NCBI GenBank assembly: GCA_963942565.1
Contig: OZ012697.1
Location: forward strand, 28,912,561-28,976,560
DNA from: Maea johnstoni
Lineage: Eukaryota; Annelida; Polychaeta; Spionida; Magelonidae
Direction: 5' to 3'
DNA: 64,000 nt
A program made the position numbers and the translations under genes. Under the pieces are notes generated by a model. The model saw only the letters and a program-made list of their open reading frames with translations. It ran no database searches and was not told where the DNA came from. This document shows positions 34,332 to 45,531 of the stretch, in pieces (position 1 is the stretch's first letter; every line of letters starts with the position of its first letter).

Positions 34332-34664
34332 TTAGGTTTGGCCTGTTTTTGTTTTATTTCTTTCTTCTACGGCATCTCTTCGTCTCTGTTTTTCATCCTC
34401 CAACGCTGCCTTCCCCCTGTCATCTGCTCTCCTCTCTTCCATAGCCTCTTCTGAAGTAAGAATTCGTGCCAGCTTACATTTAGATCTGTTTTTCTTCAAT
34501 CTGTAAACTTCTGGAATATCCACTAAAATCTCTGCTAATTCTTGGGGAATTTCATTTGATTCAACGAGGGGATGTTTTCGGATGTTATATCCACAGGCCT
34601 CATATTTCCCTTTTATTGGTGTGGTCTGTGTGGCCTGGTTTCTTGGATACTGATGAGTAGGCAT
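34332..34664 (-). pseudogene. Charged tail resembling pogo/jerky-type transposase C-terminus
   Basis: The frame reads KGKYEACGYNIRKHPLVESN, then an ILVDIPEVYRLKK stretch, then ARILTSEEAMEE and a highly charged, probably helical KRRRD-type tail. The phrase LTSEEAM followed by a long Lys/Glu/Arg helix is common at the C-termini of pogo/jerky DDE transposases and of host genes derived from them. No catalytic domain is present nearby. An acceptor-like 'catcag' lies at the frame's 5' side (about 34650). It could be a terminal exon of a host gene or a transposon remnant; the family call is weak. Confidence 0.3.
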
Positions 34665-35084
34665 GAATGGGATCTGCCCTGGTCTTAGTGGTCACAATGC
34701 ATGGCTCCCAAGCACCAGTTCACAGGTTTTAGTCTCGACTTGATCCCCAAAGAGGCAGGCCTGGTCGCTTTTAGAATGTGATGAGTTGTGGAGGACTGTC
34801 TACTGCAACTGAAAGATCCCCTAAAACTATTCGTGAAGAGAAGGGAATTTCTTCCTGGTTTCAGGTTTCTATCTTGTCGCGATATGACCTTAGCTGTTGA
34901 AAGCAAAGTAAAACCACATTCCTTCCTTCTCTCTTTTCATTCTTTTGTTAGCATTTTTATATTTTAAAGCTTTGTTGTTTTCCTACAATAACAAAGGACC
35001 ATTATTTAATGGCCTTTGAGTGCTGATGTGCCTTTATACGTCCATTCATTTTTATTCGTTACTACACCTTTAATATGGTGTGCA

Positions 35085-35250
35085 ATAGGCGTTGGCACCT
35101 CCCAGACACCCTTAGATGGTGTGGCACTGTGTTAGCCTTATAAAAGAAGGGAAATATGTATATCCGTCTATGGATACCCTGCATCTAATATATCCCTTGG
35201 TCCTCTTTGGATCTGAAGGCTCTACCCTTACTCTACCTCTTTTTCTTCTT
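35085..35250 (+). repeat. SINE-like repeat, copy 1
   Basis: Shares about 150 bases with 39755-39905: 'gtgcaataggcgttggcacctccc', 'gccttataaaa' and 'tctatggatacc..gcatct..a..atcccttggtc'. Non-coding dispersed repeat of unknown family. Confidence 0.75.
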
Positions 35251-35269
35251 TCCCTTAGAATGTTAATTC

Positions 35270-35385
35270 TTTGTCATTGTTGAAGAACAATGACAAAGGA
35301 ACACCTTTTGCTAATATCTTATGGCACTTAATGACCTTTGTGTGTCGAAGTGCCTTTAAACACTTATTTGTTTTGTATTTTTTCT
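35270..35385 (+). repeat. Dispersed 3'-tail repeat
   Basis: 'acaatgacaaaggaacacc ... atggcacttaatgacctttgtgtg' matches 34975-35060 and 36550-36650 ('acaatgacaagggaccatc ... ggcactgaatggcctctgtgtg'). The 36550 copy ends in (ATTC)n, a tail style seen in SINE/LINE 3' ends. Confidence 0.65.
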
Positions 35386-35629
35386 TAGAGCAATACCTTG
35401 AGAAGGTAGGTCTTTAGCATTTGAAAAACCATCTTCGTCTTTCCTCTCATCCTCTTTTTTTCTTCTCATGCATACTTCCTTGTCACCTGAAAAAAACAAT
35501 GACAGATTGACTTTCTCATTTTATGTTACACTAGATGATGGAAAAACAACATTTCAGTCAAGTTGAGCAAGCCCTCAACTTGCCCCGCTTGACTTAACAT
35601 TAGAATGGAAATTGAGAGGTCGTTCATTG

Positions 35630-35740
35630 AATTCACATGCCCCAACAGGGATTTATAACCCAGGCAGTGGTGCGAGACAGCTAACAGGCAGTGGCAAAGC
35701 CTCAGACCACACGGCCATCAGAGCAGGCCCTGACTACCTG
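35630..35740 (-). repeat. tRNA-derived SINE head
   Basis: On the minus strand: 'gatggccgtgtggtctgaggc' (A-box-like) and 'tgggttataaatccc' (B-box-like), close to the copy at 5405-5480. Confidence 0.65.
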
Positions 35741-35749
35741 GGTTGGCTG

Positions 35750-36285
35750 GGTACTGTTGAAACCTGTATCTTATCAGAAAAACAGGGCATTTGATTATTG
35801 TAAAACAGCCAAGTGATATCTACCTATCATTACTTACTTGATGAACACAGTAGGCTATTTAATTAGGTGGCACACAGAAATTTCTTAATTGCTGTATGGG
35901 TCATGCTTCTTCGAAATCCTAGTTAGTTAACTTAGTTTCTATGATTTATCAATATATATCATCCTCTACATGCTTTAAACCATTGTTAAGTCTAGGACAT
36001 GAACCATCAACAAAAAAGTGGAAAAACATATATGAAGCTGATTTAAGCACCAGTGATCAGCAGCTTAGACCAGCCATTATAAGAGCGCAAAATCCTGCAG
36101 CACGAAATTGGCTGTAGAGGTAGCGATTTCTTCCCCATTCTTGCCGCGGTACATATAGTAACGTTATAAACGGCAGAAAAGGAGCATGTATCAATTGACA
36201 AACAGCTTTCGTTTCTAGGAGGTGCTGCCAAAGGTGTATGGTGCTAGAAATTTGAACTATCACAGACTGGAATACATTTTAATCC
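35750..36285. other. Unannotated stretch
   Basis: No recognised gene or repeat; short open frames only. Confidence 0.4.
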
Positions 36286-36770
36286 ATGGGTTGTTTAGCG
36301 GCAGCAGACTTGGAAGCCCAGCCACTTTGTTGGAGTAGGGGATTTTGATGATATTCAAGGAACTCCTCGAGAAAGTTTCTTCGGACAGCATTTCATCTTA
36401 TTTACACGAGCGAGATTGGTCTGGTTTACCATTTGTAAAACATTTTAAGCATTTAGTTTCTTTTGAAGCAACTATGTATGTGCAACTTATGCTTTGAAAC
36501 TGTTCATTTTATTGTGAGCATTTTTATCTATCTATAGCTTTGTTGTTGTTTTCCTACAATGACAAGGGACCATCATTTTACGCATACTTAATGGCACTGA
36601 ATGGCCTCTGTGTGCCGATGTGCCTTTATTAAAGCATCCATTCATTCATTCACCCCAATACTTCTTAACTGAGCACAAAAAAAGTACCCTTCTTTTGGAT
36701 ATCGCAGTCTAAAAAAAGACTTTTAGCAATATGTAACGCAACGGCAGACCCCATTGTACCTGACTTGACA
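36285..36770. mobile_element. Dispersed repeat (shared with 57.2-57.5 kb), interrupted
   Basis: 'gtttagcggcagcag..ttggaagccc' (36290-36325) and 'aaaaagtacccttcttttggatatcgca' (36678-36715) occur in the same order at 57230-57275 and 57365-57395. Here they are pushed apart by an insertion that includes the (ATTC)n-tailed repeat at 36484-36655. Confidence 0.65.
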
Positions 36771-36883
36771 TTTCATTTGCATTTTAAGTGTGTCATGCTA
36801 CAGAGGGACTGTCGTCATGAGGCTATCGCCTGAGTGGTCTTGCTTTGTGGGGTGGTTGAGCTTTCAGAGGATTTTCTGCATCA

Positions 36884-37176
36884 ATGGAGTCACCAACCTC
36901 ATCACTGATGTGTTTTCTTTCTGACTTGGGCCCAGTTCTGGATCACCTTGAGGGTTCCCCATTCCAATCAAATCCTCTGGAAAACTCCTCATTTTGTTGC
37001 TTCATCTCACAGATGAGACACAATGACGGTGTTGTGCCTTCATCCATGAGATCTCCGAAAAACCTCGTCACAATGGCACACTGGATGTAGGTAAATGTGC
37101 TCCTTTTTCTCACTGCCAGCACAGGCTTTGCGAATATCTTCTGAGTTCTCTTTGTTTGTGGGTATTTATTAAACAA
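36884..37176 (-). other. Unassigned open frame, possible exon
   Basis: Minus-strand frame with YIQCAIVTRFFGDLMDEGTT and a 'CLICEM' pair of cysteines. No family is recognised. It could belong to the gene suggested by the DUF4806-like exon 1.4 kb upstream, but there is no evidence linking them. Confidence 0.2.
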
Positions 37177-37479
37177 GATGTTAGTGTCATGCCTGAAATT
37201 AGATTTGCAAGTTATTTCCAGTGGGGCAAATAACTGTGGCTGACTTATTTGACATAAAAAGAGTTCTTATAGCTTTCATCATACATTTAAATGCATTTTC
37301 CTTAACCTGCAGTTACTGCAATAACCAAACAGATGTTTAAAGTCTATATTGAGTTCTTTAAAACATTTAAGTAAGAACAATATGAGATTGAAGGCAAAAC
37401 TTTGATCATCATTCATGGAGCCAAGTGATACGTCTGGTAATGGTCAACCTATCTTTCGAATGACATCCATCCATTCTGG

Positions 37480-37990
37480 TTGCTCAGTTTCTTCCTCAAA
37501 AACTTCTTCCTGATCACTATCATCGTAAAAGATGGACAACTTTCAGAATTTAGGAAATCTGCCATCTCTGTAAGCCATGGAGTTTTTCCATCATTTATAA
37601 CCAGTAAGTTTCTCAAATTGGGTCAGAGAAGGATCCTCCCTAATGCACTGTATGGTTTTCGTTTGACTGTCAAACATATATTATCTCACTGTATTGGTTT
37701 CATTGAATCCAGAAATAGACATTTTAATGTGAATAGCATTAAGGAATCCTTTGAAAAACTTCTACCATACAGCATTTTAAAACGCAAATGGCAGTCCCAG
37801 TGGGATGTGGCAGTCAACAACAAATTACATGAAATTCATCCTCAGCGTGGTCTTTGGCCTGGAGGTTATAGAATCGTTAGGCGTGAGGAGAGTATTTTTC
37901 ACTAGAATTCGAATTGGTCACACTCATTTGACTTACTGATTCCTTTTGAAAAAGGAAGATCCACCACTGACAAGCCAAGGATACAGTATT
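37480..37990 (+). mobile_element. LINE remnant, I-group C-terminal (RNase H-side) region, out of order
   Basis: Two fragments of the end of a LINE polyprotein. The first (about 37655-37780) reads LTVKHILSHCIGFIESRNR and resembles the Cys-containing tail just after RNase H in I/Nimb-type LINEs. The second (37790-37960) reads NNKLHEIHPQ and, after an in-frame change, 'TRIRIGHTHLTY' then TGA then 'FLLKKEDPP'. In intact elements IGHTHLTY-FLLKKEDPP precedes LTVKHIL, so the order here is permuted, as after tandem duplication and deletion. No reverse transcriptase remains. Confidence 0.65.
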
Positions 37991-38539
37991 TGAACGTCAA
38001 ACGATCAAAAAAGAGTGATTTGTAGTGTGAGAAAATCGTATTGTAAGGTTATTTGTGTTGTCATGTGATCACTCTGTTTCCCCATATTACTCTTATCTAT
38101 CCAAAACAGGAAGAAAAGAAGCGCAGGAAAAAAAGCTTGGCACGCGGCCGCAATACAATCAAAGAATTATCGCACGCACATCAAGTTTCAAAAAAATGTG
38201 ACATCTCATTTTTAGGTCCAGGTCACCTCATTCAAACTTGCCTGGTAATATGGATACACCTATGTACAGTATACAGTAGAATTATTTTAAAATTTTCTCT
38301 AGCTAGCGCAATTTCAATATCAAGTTAATGCATGCATAAAAATTTAAGGAATGTGAACTCAAACTTCAAGGTCATTGATCGTTGAACTTGTCAGATCATT
38401 GTTGCACTAAAAGCCTACACAGCATCCTTCTTGAATTCTTGCCTTCCCAATATTTCCATATAATGTGATCACCATCTGAGGTCCCAACATGTCTGTGAAT
38501 GAAACAATATACCCATACATTAGAAACAAGCTAGTTCAC

Positions 38540-38785
38540 TTGACGTCTAAACCTAAATTTATAAACCTCACCAGTGCATCCATATACTCCTTTGCCATCA
38601 ATAACCCATCTGCTTTCTCACTATCCTCTTCCGTCTCTAAAGGTAGGACAAGTTTCTTCATCAATCGGTGTGTTTCCTCCTGTGATGCGTTTCCTTCTGT
38701 TGTCTTTAGAACTTTCCTCAGCAGCACAGTGTTGCTTTTCACTGTATTCTTTATGTATTCCAACGTGGCAAGCACGGATACATCT
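38540..38785 (-). CDS. DUF4806-like protein, internal exon
   Basis: A 246-base exon in frame from an acceptor 'ttctattttcag' (AG at 38786-38787) to a donor 'GTCAA|gtgaac' (GT at 38538-38539). An alternative donor 'CACTG|gtgagg' lies at 38571. It encodes LATLEYIKNTVKSNTVLLRK, then LPLETEEDSEKADGLL, then 'MDALVRFINLGLDV'. The pattern (helix with LLRKVL, then LPL.TEED..., then LVRFI.LG.DV) matches the start of the DUF4806 domain, found in many invertebrate predicted proteins of unknown function and often near transposon sequence. The usual second half of the domain (a conserved NW motif) was not found to the left. It may be one exon of a host gene or of a domesticated element gene. Confidence 0.5.
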
Positions 38786-38839
38786 CTGAAAATAGAACCA
38801 ATTAGATGATACTCCAAAATCATACATTTATTCATTTCA

Positions 38840-39750
38840 TATTCAATAATTGAATCATATTCATCATTATCCCGAGTGACACTATGTGGCTTAAGTAATG
38901 TGAACTACACATTAAATGGTATGAGGTCAAACTCGTACTCCTGAGATTTGTAAAGGACACAATTACTATCAATTTGCAAAGCCTAAGCGATATGCTAAAT
39001 GGAGTTATCAAGTTCACAAGGCTTTCAAATAACTTTAAATCTGACCTTCACTTTGAGGTTCAAGATCATTGATATTTAAACATGTCTGGGTTGTTTTGAA
39101 AGATACACCTATTGGATCAACTTAAAAAGCTAAAGGAGGTACGTCATGTGTTTGGTTGTTGGGGGTTAGCGTAATTTGGTCTGAGGAGGTCATAATGATT
39201 TTGTCTAAGTATCAAATTAATTGAAACTCCATTATCTACTCCTACAGTGTGTGACAGGTAATTTCCATCATTTGGTTAAAAATATACTATAACCAAAACA
39301 TTAAAAACATTGGAGAAAGCTACTATTTCTGGCATCCCTCAACAAGTTCTGTCCAAAGCCATCCCTGAAAGGTGTTGCTAGATCTCAGAGGATGTGATTA
39401 GATCGAACTCTATGAATGATCTAGGTTCATTTGCATGTGGCAAATAATTGCCGTGGGCATCTCACTATGCAAGTGTTGACTGTCATAAATGTGCTTGATT
39501 TATGGAATTCCATAATTAAACAGCATTTATGGAATTCCATAATTCTTTATTTTGCTCAACTCCAAAAGAACAATAAAGACTCCCCCTTCTTTTAAAAAGC
39601 TTTCCAACAGATGTGCTTTCCAACAGATGCGATAATTGGGAGTCTTGCATACTAGTTATGTAATCCTAGGACATAAGGACACCTAACTGAGCAATAAGCA
39701 TGCAAAGGACACCTCACTGAGCGATAAGCATGCACCCCCGCAAGGGGCAC
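38840..39750. other. Unannotated stretch
   Basis: No gene recognised. The palindrome TATGGAATTCCATAA occurs twice at 39503 and 39529, separated by 26 bases. Confidence 0.4.
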
Positions 39751-39754
39751 ACCT

Positions 39755-39905
39755 ACCGTGTGCAATAGGAGTTGGCACCTCCCGGGGAACCCTGCTCGCC
39801 TTATAAAAAAATGGGGATGTGTGGATCTGTCTATGGATACCATGCATCTAAAAGATCCCTTGGTCTTCTTTGGATATGAAGGCTCTTCTCTTCCTCAACT
39901 TCCTT
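39755..39905 (+). repeat. SINE-like repeat, copy 2
   Basis: Second copy of the repeat at 35085-35250. Just upstream (39675-39735) a 37-base unit 'gacacctcactgagc.ataagcatgca' is tandemly doubled. Confidence 0.75.
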
Positions 39906-39959
39906 AATATGTATTCAAATAACACATTTACATCCGGATTGTACTCACAGTTGCACACA

Positions 39960-42900
39960 TTAAAAATATCTTAAAGTACTAGTAACTAGTAAAAAAGATA
40001 CATTTTTCTTTTCAAAAGTGTGGTCTTCATTACTTACAAAATATAAGTAAGTAGATTGAAGAACCAAAAAGTTATGTTTAGTAATTCTTTTTGTGATTCC
40101 AAAGTGCCAATTTTGAGAAAAAAAATTCCCGCCGAAAAACGACTGAAAACGAGGCTGCGGAGTAGTAAACGTCACGGGTGCCCCTCTCAGATTTAGGTCA
40201 TCTCTTTTTACACTGAGCGGAATAGTCGCTCGTAAACATAGCTGTACTTTCCTCGATGCTGCTTCATCGTTAATATAGCGATTGCCTTGATATTTCATAT
40301 GCTTATGTAATATCTATGTGCAGTCCGAACAAACTTTGTCGCGTAAAAATCAACATAGAAACGGCTGAGAAATCGCTAGTTAAACACAACAACGGCATTT
40401 GTTATGGTCTCATTTCGGGAGACTGTCACACGAAGGCATGGTTTACTTCCTTCGCTGCCACTTCAATGTGGATTACGCAATGTTCATGATAATTTCTATC
40501 TTGAAGGGATATCTAATTGTGAAAATAGCGATGTTTATTTTGTTAAAATCCGACCGCAAACGGCCGAGAAATCGGAAGTGACATGTTGAGCTAGCCGAAA
40601 TGGAGAGCTACATTATAAGCTCGATGTACATTTCAGTACTGTAACGTATTTTTGAGGGCGTGGTTGGGTGGGAATGAATGAATAAATGAAGTCCATTTAG
40701 TGCCATTATTTCTTTTTTTTCAAAAAGTGGTCCTTTGTCACTGTTTATGAACAGTCTATAGTCTGTCTGTCCCAAGCTTGACTGACCGTTTTTTCCTTGT
40801 TTTGTTACAAAAAGTTTGTGTTCGCCACTGGCATCCAACCTTGGCGAACCTCTGATAAACACATACTGTATATATAGTCGTTTATATATGTATATAAACA
40901 TATTTTTTGACTCAACTCAGCAAAATGTTGAATTTGCTCATGAATCCCATTGTAAAATTGGCCCATTGCAAACTTCAATACAACTGAAATGTGAGCGATG
41001 TCGTGCGCAATTTTAATATGGGCACATAATGGACAAAATCTACATTTTGCGGAGTTTAGGCAAAAGTATGTTTATAAAACTCGACCTAGTGCTCCCAAGA
41101 GGTTTATCAAGTTTGTATAGCATATACATCAAAGAGGAGAGACCGTTCGCTTGTGTCAGACAGACTTAAGTTTAGGTGAGAGAAGGAATCGCAAATGTCG
41201 ATCTATTCTACTAAGAGTGGGACTTGTAAGGAATAGTTGTGTATTTTTTTGGAAATTCGTAATAAGTACATTTTTTCAACATTTCACAAAACCACTAGTT
41301 TATCAAGTATCTTAACCTGCGACAGTTCTTATTGTCAAGCTTAGGAGACAATTGCGTTATCCTATATAAAGCAATTTCATGTGATGTAGGGACTACCCTA
41401 AACTGCTGACAAATGCTATTTTATGCGAATAATCGTCACAAAAACGTATCAAGTAATAGAGCACTTTTAATGCCTTAAAACAATATAGCTGTTGTAGAAA
41501 TTGGACACTCCTGGACCAAGAGGCTGCCCAAAGCAATATGTCAATATGTAATTTCCATGCGAAATGACTTGACGCCATCCTGCATGAAGGCCACCCGTGA
41601 CGTCACAGCCAAGTTTTGCCGCCATCGGCGTATTTTATGGGTGTCAGAGCAATTATGCTCTGTATCTTTCTTAATACTAGGAATACTACACTTTTATTAT
41701 GCGTTTTTAATGTACAAATACACGATGTATAACATCCCAGAAATGACCTGGGTACCCATTACTAGTACTTTAATAAAGATGCAATGTTTGAGAAATATTT
41801 GAATGAAGTTGCTGTTCCTGTTGGATTTCATATAATCCTTTTTCAAATATATACTTTTTTCATATATTTCTCGAATTGATGAATAGTTTGAAAGTTCTCA
41901 GTACAAGTTAGTACTCCAGATGCAAAATGGTTAAAACTCATTGTTATAATGTTAGTATTTGCAAAAGTATAGTGCATACGTGTACGACAAAAAAAACTAG
42001 TCAGAGAAACCCTAAAAAAAATTGTCCTCATACAAGATCATTTGATATTAAATTGAACGTTGCGACAGTGACCCCCTAATAAGGCCTGACTGTGGCTGGG
42101 AAAAAACACACAAAGAAACTGGCTTTAATTAAAGATATACTGATCAAAATCTACAAGTATGACACCTGCAGGGAATTTAGATTGAGACATTTGTTCTTCA
42201 GTTAGATCTTAGAATAATTTGGCCCTGAAATGAATTCAAATACCTGGAAGTAATACGAATTCTGCATCAGCTTATCATTTCAAATAAATGATATTACAAA
42301 TATGGGACAGAGACCTTTTCTGGCCCCTTATTTTGTACCAAAGACTGGAAATAAGAAGTATTTTCTTTTTTATGATAAATACTTACCTGGAAGGGGCATG
42401 TCAGAAGAAAGGAATACGAAGCGCTATGTATTTTAACTTAAATGTACTTATTAAGTAACATTTTCTACTTACTTCATTGGCATGCTTTATGCTTCTTTCC
42501 CCCCTCTCCTTCATCTCGTTCCACTGGTTTGTGGTGCTGTCTGCTTTTCTACAAAGGGAAGCATACATTTCATGGTAAAAGGCTGCACTACCGCTGGAAG
42601 TTGTAACAGAGATATACAGGGTGGGCTGCAGATATACATATATATCCTTATAGTGACTGCTATATAGGTACAGGAAACTAGTAGTACTTCAAATAATGCC
42701 ATTTCATGATTCAATTAAAAAGGAACAATTTATCATTTGAATTTGTAACGGAATGAGTAAAAAAGCTCAAGTACACAGTAAAGTAACATTAATTGTACAC
42801 CAAGGATGTATGAGCATTTAAAATGCCAATATCAGAGTATATACCCTTTACAATGCACATTTCTATGTGTAATCGACATGTGGACGACCTCTATTTGTTG

Positions 42901-43258
42901 TATAATAAATGTTTTATTGTCCTTAAGTTCCAAATGTGTGTCCCTCTGCCCTGTCTCTCTCTCTCTCGCTCTCTGCCTCTACCAGCCAACAGGCTCCCTA
43001 TTTAAAGGGAAAGGAGTTGGGGCCTACATGTGGCCATGAGCCAAGGTTCCAGCTGAAATGTCAACTCCCTTCCTCTTTCTCCAGACTTCCTGGGGCCTAC
43101 ATGTTTAGACGAAGCCCTAATCCTTATCACTATTATATTTCAGATGTTTTGAATTCATATTGTCATGTTATCATGACCAAATACAACAGCAATATAACTT
43201 AATTAACGATATCCAAACATTATGCTTTTAGTAAAACCAAGTCTGCTAATTGACAACA
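39960..43258. other. Mostly unique stretch
   Basis: No coding exon recognised. Notable: an imperfect duplicated phrase 'aacggc(t/c)gagaaatcg' at 40361 and 40561, and a promoter-like cluster TGACGTCA (41598-41605) followed by 'gccgccatcg', a YY1-like site, at 41629. A short poly-T-linked (TA) stretch lies at 40868. Confidence 0.35.
41598..41640. promoter_or_regulatory. CRE plus YY1-like site cluster
   Basis: Consensus CRE TGACGTCA followed 24 bases later by GCCGCCATC, a pair often seen at housekeeping promoters. No exon was identified on either side. Confidence 0.25.
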
Positions 43259-43266
43259 CTTGGCAC

Positions 43267-43737
43267 TGGGGGTCCACACCGGTACGACAGTACCGTGAGG
43301 GTACCGATACAACAACGAAAAATACCGGTGTCAAACCGTATTAAAAGTAGCCGGTACTTTTTTACCGGTACTATGAATAAAATGCCTCTCTGCTGATATA
43401 GCAGGCAAGGCGGAAAAGAGTGCAGAGACGCGGGAACATCGGGAAAATACATCGCGATCGCGTCATCCAGTGGCGGCCGCCATTTTAACTGCACCACGAT
43501 AGACACTAACGCGCGCAGTAGTACTTGGAAAAGTGTGAAGAGGGCCACGCTATGTATTTTACATGGTGCTAGTCCAGCCCCACCACACTTTTCCAAGCAC
43601 TAACGCGCGCGACAGAATTTCGAAAACATCGACAAAGTAAAGAAAGTAACCAGTATCGATACCGTTAGAATACTGGAACCGTATAAAATATACCGTACCC
43701 GTACCATACCGCATAATTTTAACGGTATGGACCCCTA
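43267..43737. mobile_element. hAT MITE with ACCGGTA/TACCG subterminal motif
   Basis: Inverted ends TGGGGGTCCACACCG / CGGTATGGACCCCTA lie inside the exact 8-bp target duplication CTTGGCAC (43259-43266, 43738-43745). The outer 100 bases on each side are rich in ACCGGT and GGTACC words. The core (about 43485-43615) holds an inverted pair 'tacttggaaaagtgtg' / 'cacacttttccaagcact' shared with the MITE at 52914. Non-coding. Confidence 0.92.
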
Positions 43738-43749
43738 CTTGGCACCGAA

Positions 43750-44335
43750 ACTGATTTAGGGCTCCACACTGGCTGGCATAGACAAATCGATTGGCAAAGG
43801 ACTAAAACCCAACATAAACACCAGAGTACCATATGCTATGTTACATGTGATTATGATAGCACATCTTGAAGCTCCCTGAAATATTTAATAATTGGCATTT
43901 TTCACATAGTAAGGTGTCTGTAGCAGATAATTTTTGGCTGCAGATTCAGCATTTAGGCAGGCATGTGTTTAGACTGTTTGAGGAGTTATAATTGATTCAT
44001 ATATATTGGATGTCAAGATGAAATTTTAGGCAGATTGGTAAATTAACAATTACTGTAATCATTTGATCATTATAGCCTCTTATATGCTGGAGGCATGCTA
44101 TATACTGCATCAGAAATTATGGTATGAATTGCTCAAAATTTTCAGTTTGAATAATTCTTTACAAATTTGAGCGATTAACCCTGTACAAATAAACTCTACC
44201 AGGTATTGAGACTACAATTCTCAATTAAGTAGTTGTTTATCCGGTATTTCGAGTTGGGTGATATTCTTTTTTTGATTTTAGGGATATTTTACTCAATCAT
44301 ATCTAACTGGACACGGGTACTTTTTGCAGACTAAC
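43750..44335. other. Unannotated stretch
   Basis: AT-rich unique DNA; nothing recognised. Confidence 0.4.
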
Positions 44336-44339
44336 CAGC

Positions 44340-44565
44340 TAAGCAATTGATTGTTTATCAATTCACTAATAAAAAAACTACTGGAAACTCATATCCAAAT
44401 TACAAAGACTCACAACACTTGAAACTGTTTTCAACTATTTATTCTAATAAATTTCCCCGAAACAATAGCCATTTACAAGAAACTGTCTTTTGGAAACTAA
44501 TAAAACTACATAACTTAACAAGCAAGTCCAACAATAATAGTTGCTTCACTTTCACTGATTCGTAA
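44340..44565 (+). mobile_element. Possible reverse-transcriptase remnant (Penelope-like)
   Basis: The frame reads VYQFTNKKTTGNSYPNYKDS then 'QHLKLFSTIYSN'. This resembles the 'yrKpT...yl...SsHp...k.sI.ys' segment downstream of the active site in Penelope-like and related RTs. Only this one segment is visible and the match was made by eye, so the family assignment is tentative. Confidence 0.3.
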
Positions 44566-44569
44566 TCGG

Positions 44570-45310
44570 ATCCTTCCGCACGCAGAAAGCTGTGGAGCAA
44601 AGCACAATATCAGTGGATGGAATTGACTTTAGTAAAATTTAAAACCATGCATGGAAATTGGTATGCATCTGCGGGGCTCTGTAACAATGTTTTGAGTCAC
44701 ATGCTTAGGCTAAAGAAATGGGGTGGTATTTATGTAATGTACTTGTAAAGAATACAGTGAAATGGGGTTTTGACCTCTCTTCCTATATTATCATCCAACA
44801 GAGAATAGATAGTTTCGACTCTAAAATAAAGCATTAATTCTGAGATGCACACCCCTAAAAACCATTAATACACTTGTAAAAAGAAATATGAAAAATTAGA
44901 AATTGTGTTAGAAGTCATATGGCAAATGTCCATAACATAAGATAAGTGTGGAGAGAGAGAGAGATTTGATGTTTGTTTAGGACACTTACCATGAATTGCC
45001 ATAATGCATGGTACAGAGCTCTTCCCCATCTTGCTTGAATAAGTTTAGATACTAACTAATCTGGAAATTACTTTCTTGGTGATACTATTGAAGCCATACT
45101 CAGCACTGAAGGTTTTTTTTCACTGATGAGTCCCCCATTTGGGAGAAATACTTTCCAATCCACTAGAACAAACATCATGATAGCTGACTGCAGAGGTGAA
45201 ACTGACTGTCTTCAGAGAGATTTCTCTAAGAATGACCTGCTTTTCACCAGTGGCAGAACAGAACTTTTGATGTCATAACTACGATGGACCAAGCGTGAAA
45301 GAAGATATTT
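44570..45310. other. Unannotated stretch
   Basis: Unique AT-rich DNA with no recognised gene or repeat. Confidence 0.4.
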
Positions 45311-45317
45311 AAAAAAA

Positions 45318-45530
45318 AAATTTCACCACCGTATTTTGGGCGGAGAAAATATATTTAAATATATTTTCACCACCGTATTTTGAGGGGAGAAAATATATTT
45401 AAATATATTTTCACAACCGTATTTTGTTGGGAGAAAATATATTTAAATATATTTTCACCACAATATTTTTGGGGGAGAAAATATATTTAAATATATTTTC
45501 ACCACCTTATTTTGTTGGGAGAAAATATAT
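45318..45530. repeat. 44-bp minisatellite, about five units
   Basis: Unit 'ttttcaccaccgtattttg' plus 'gagaaaatatatttaaatata'. The AT part is itself a palindrome (AAAATATATTTAAATATATTTT-like). The array ends exactly where the MITE at 45532 begins. Confidence 0.9.
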
Positions 45531-45531
45531 T

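Noticed and set aside
42936-43202. Short frames around the CT-rich stretch at 42955
   Set aside because: Low-complexity (CTCTCT) with no splice signals or family match.
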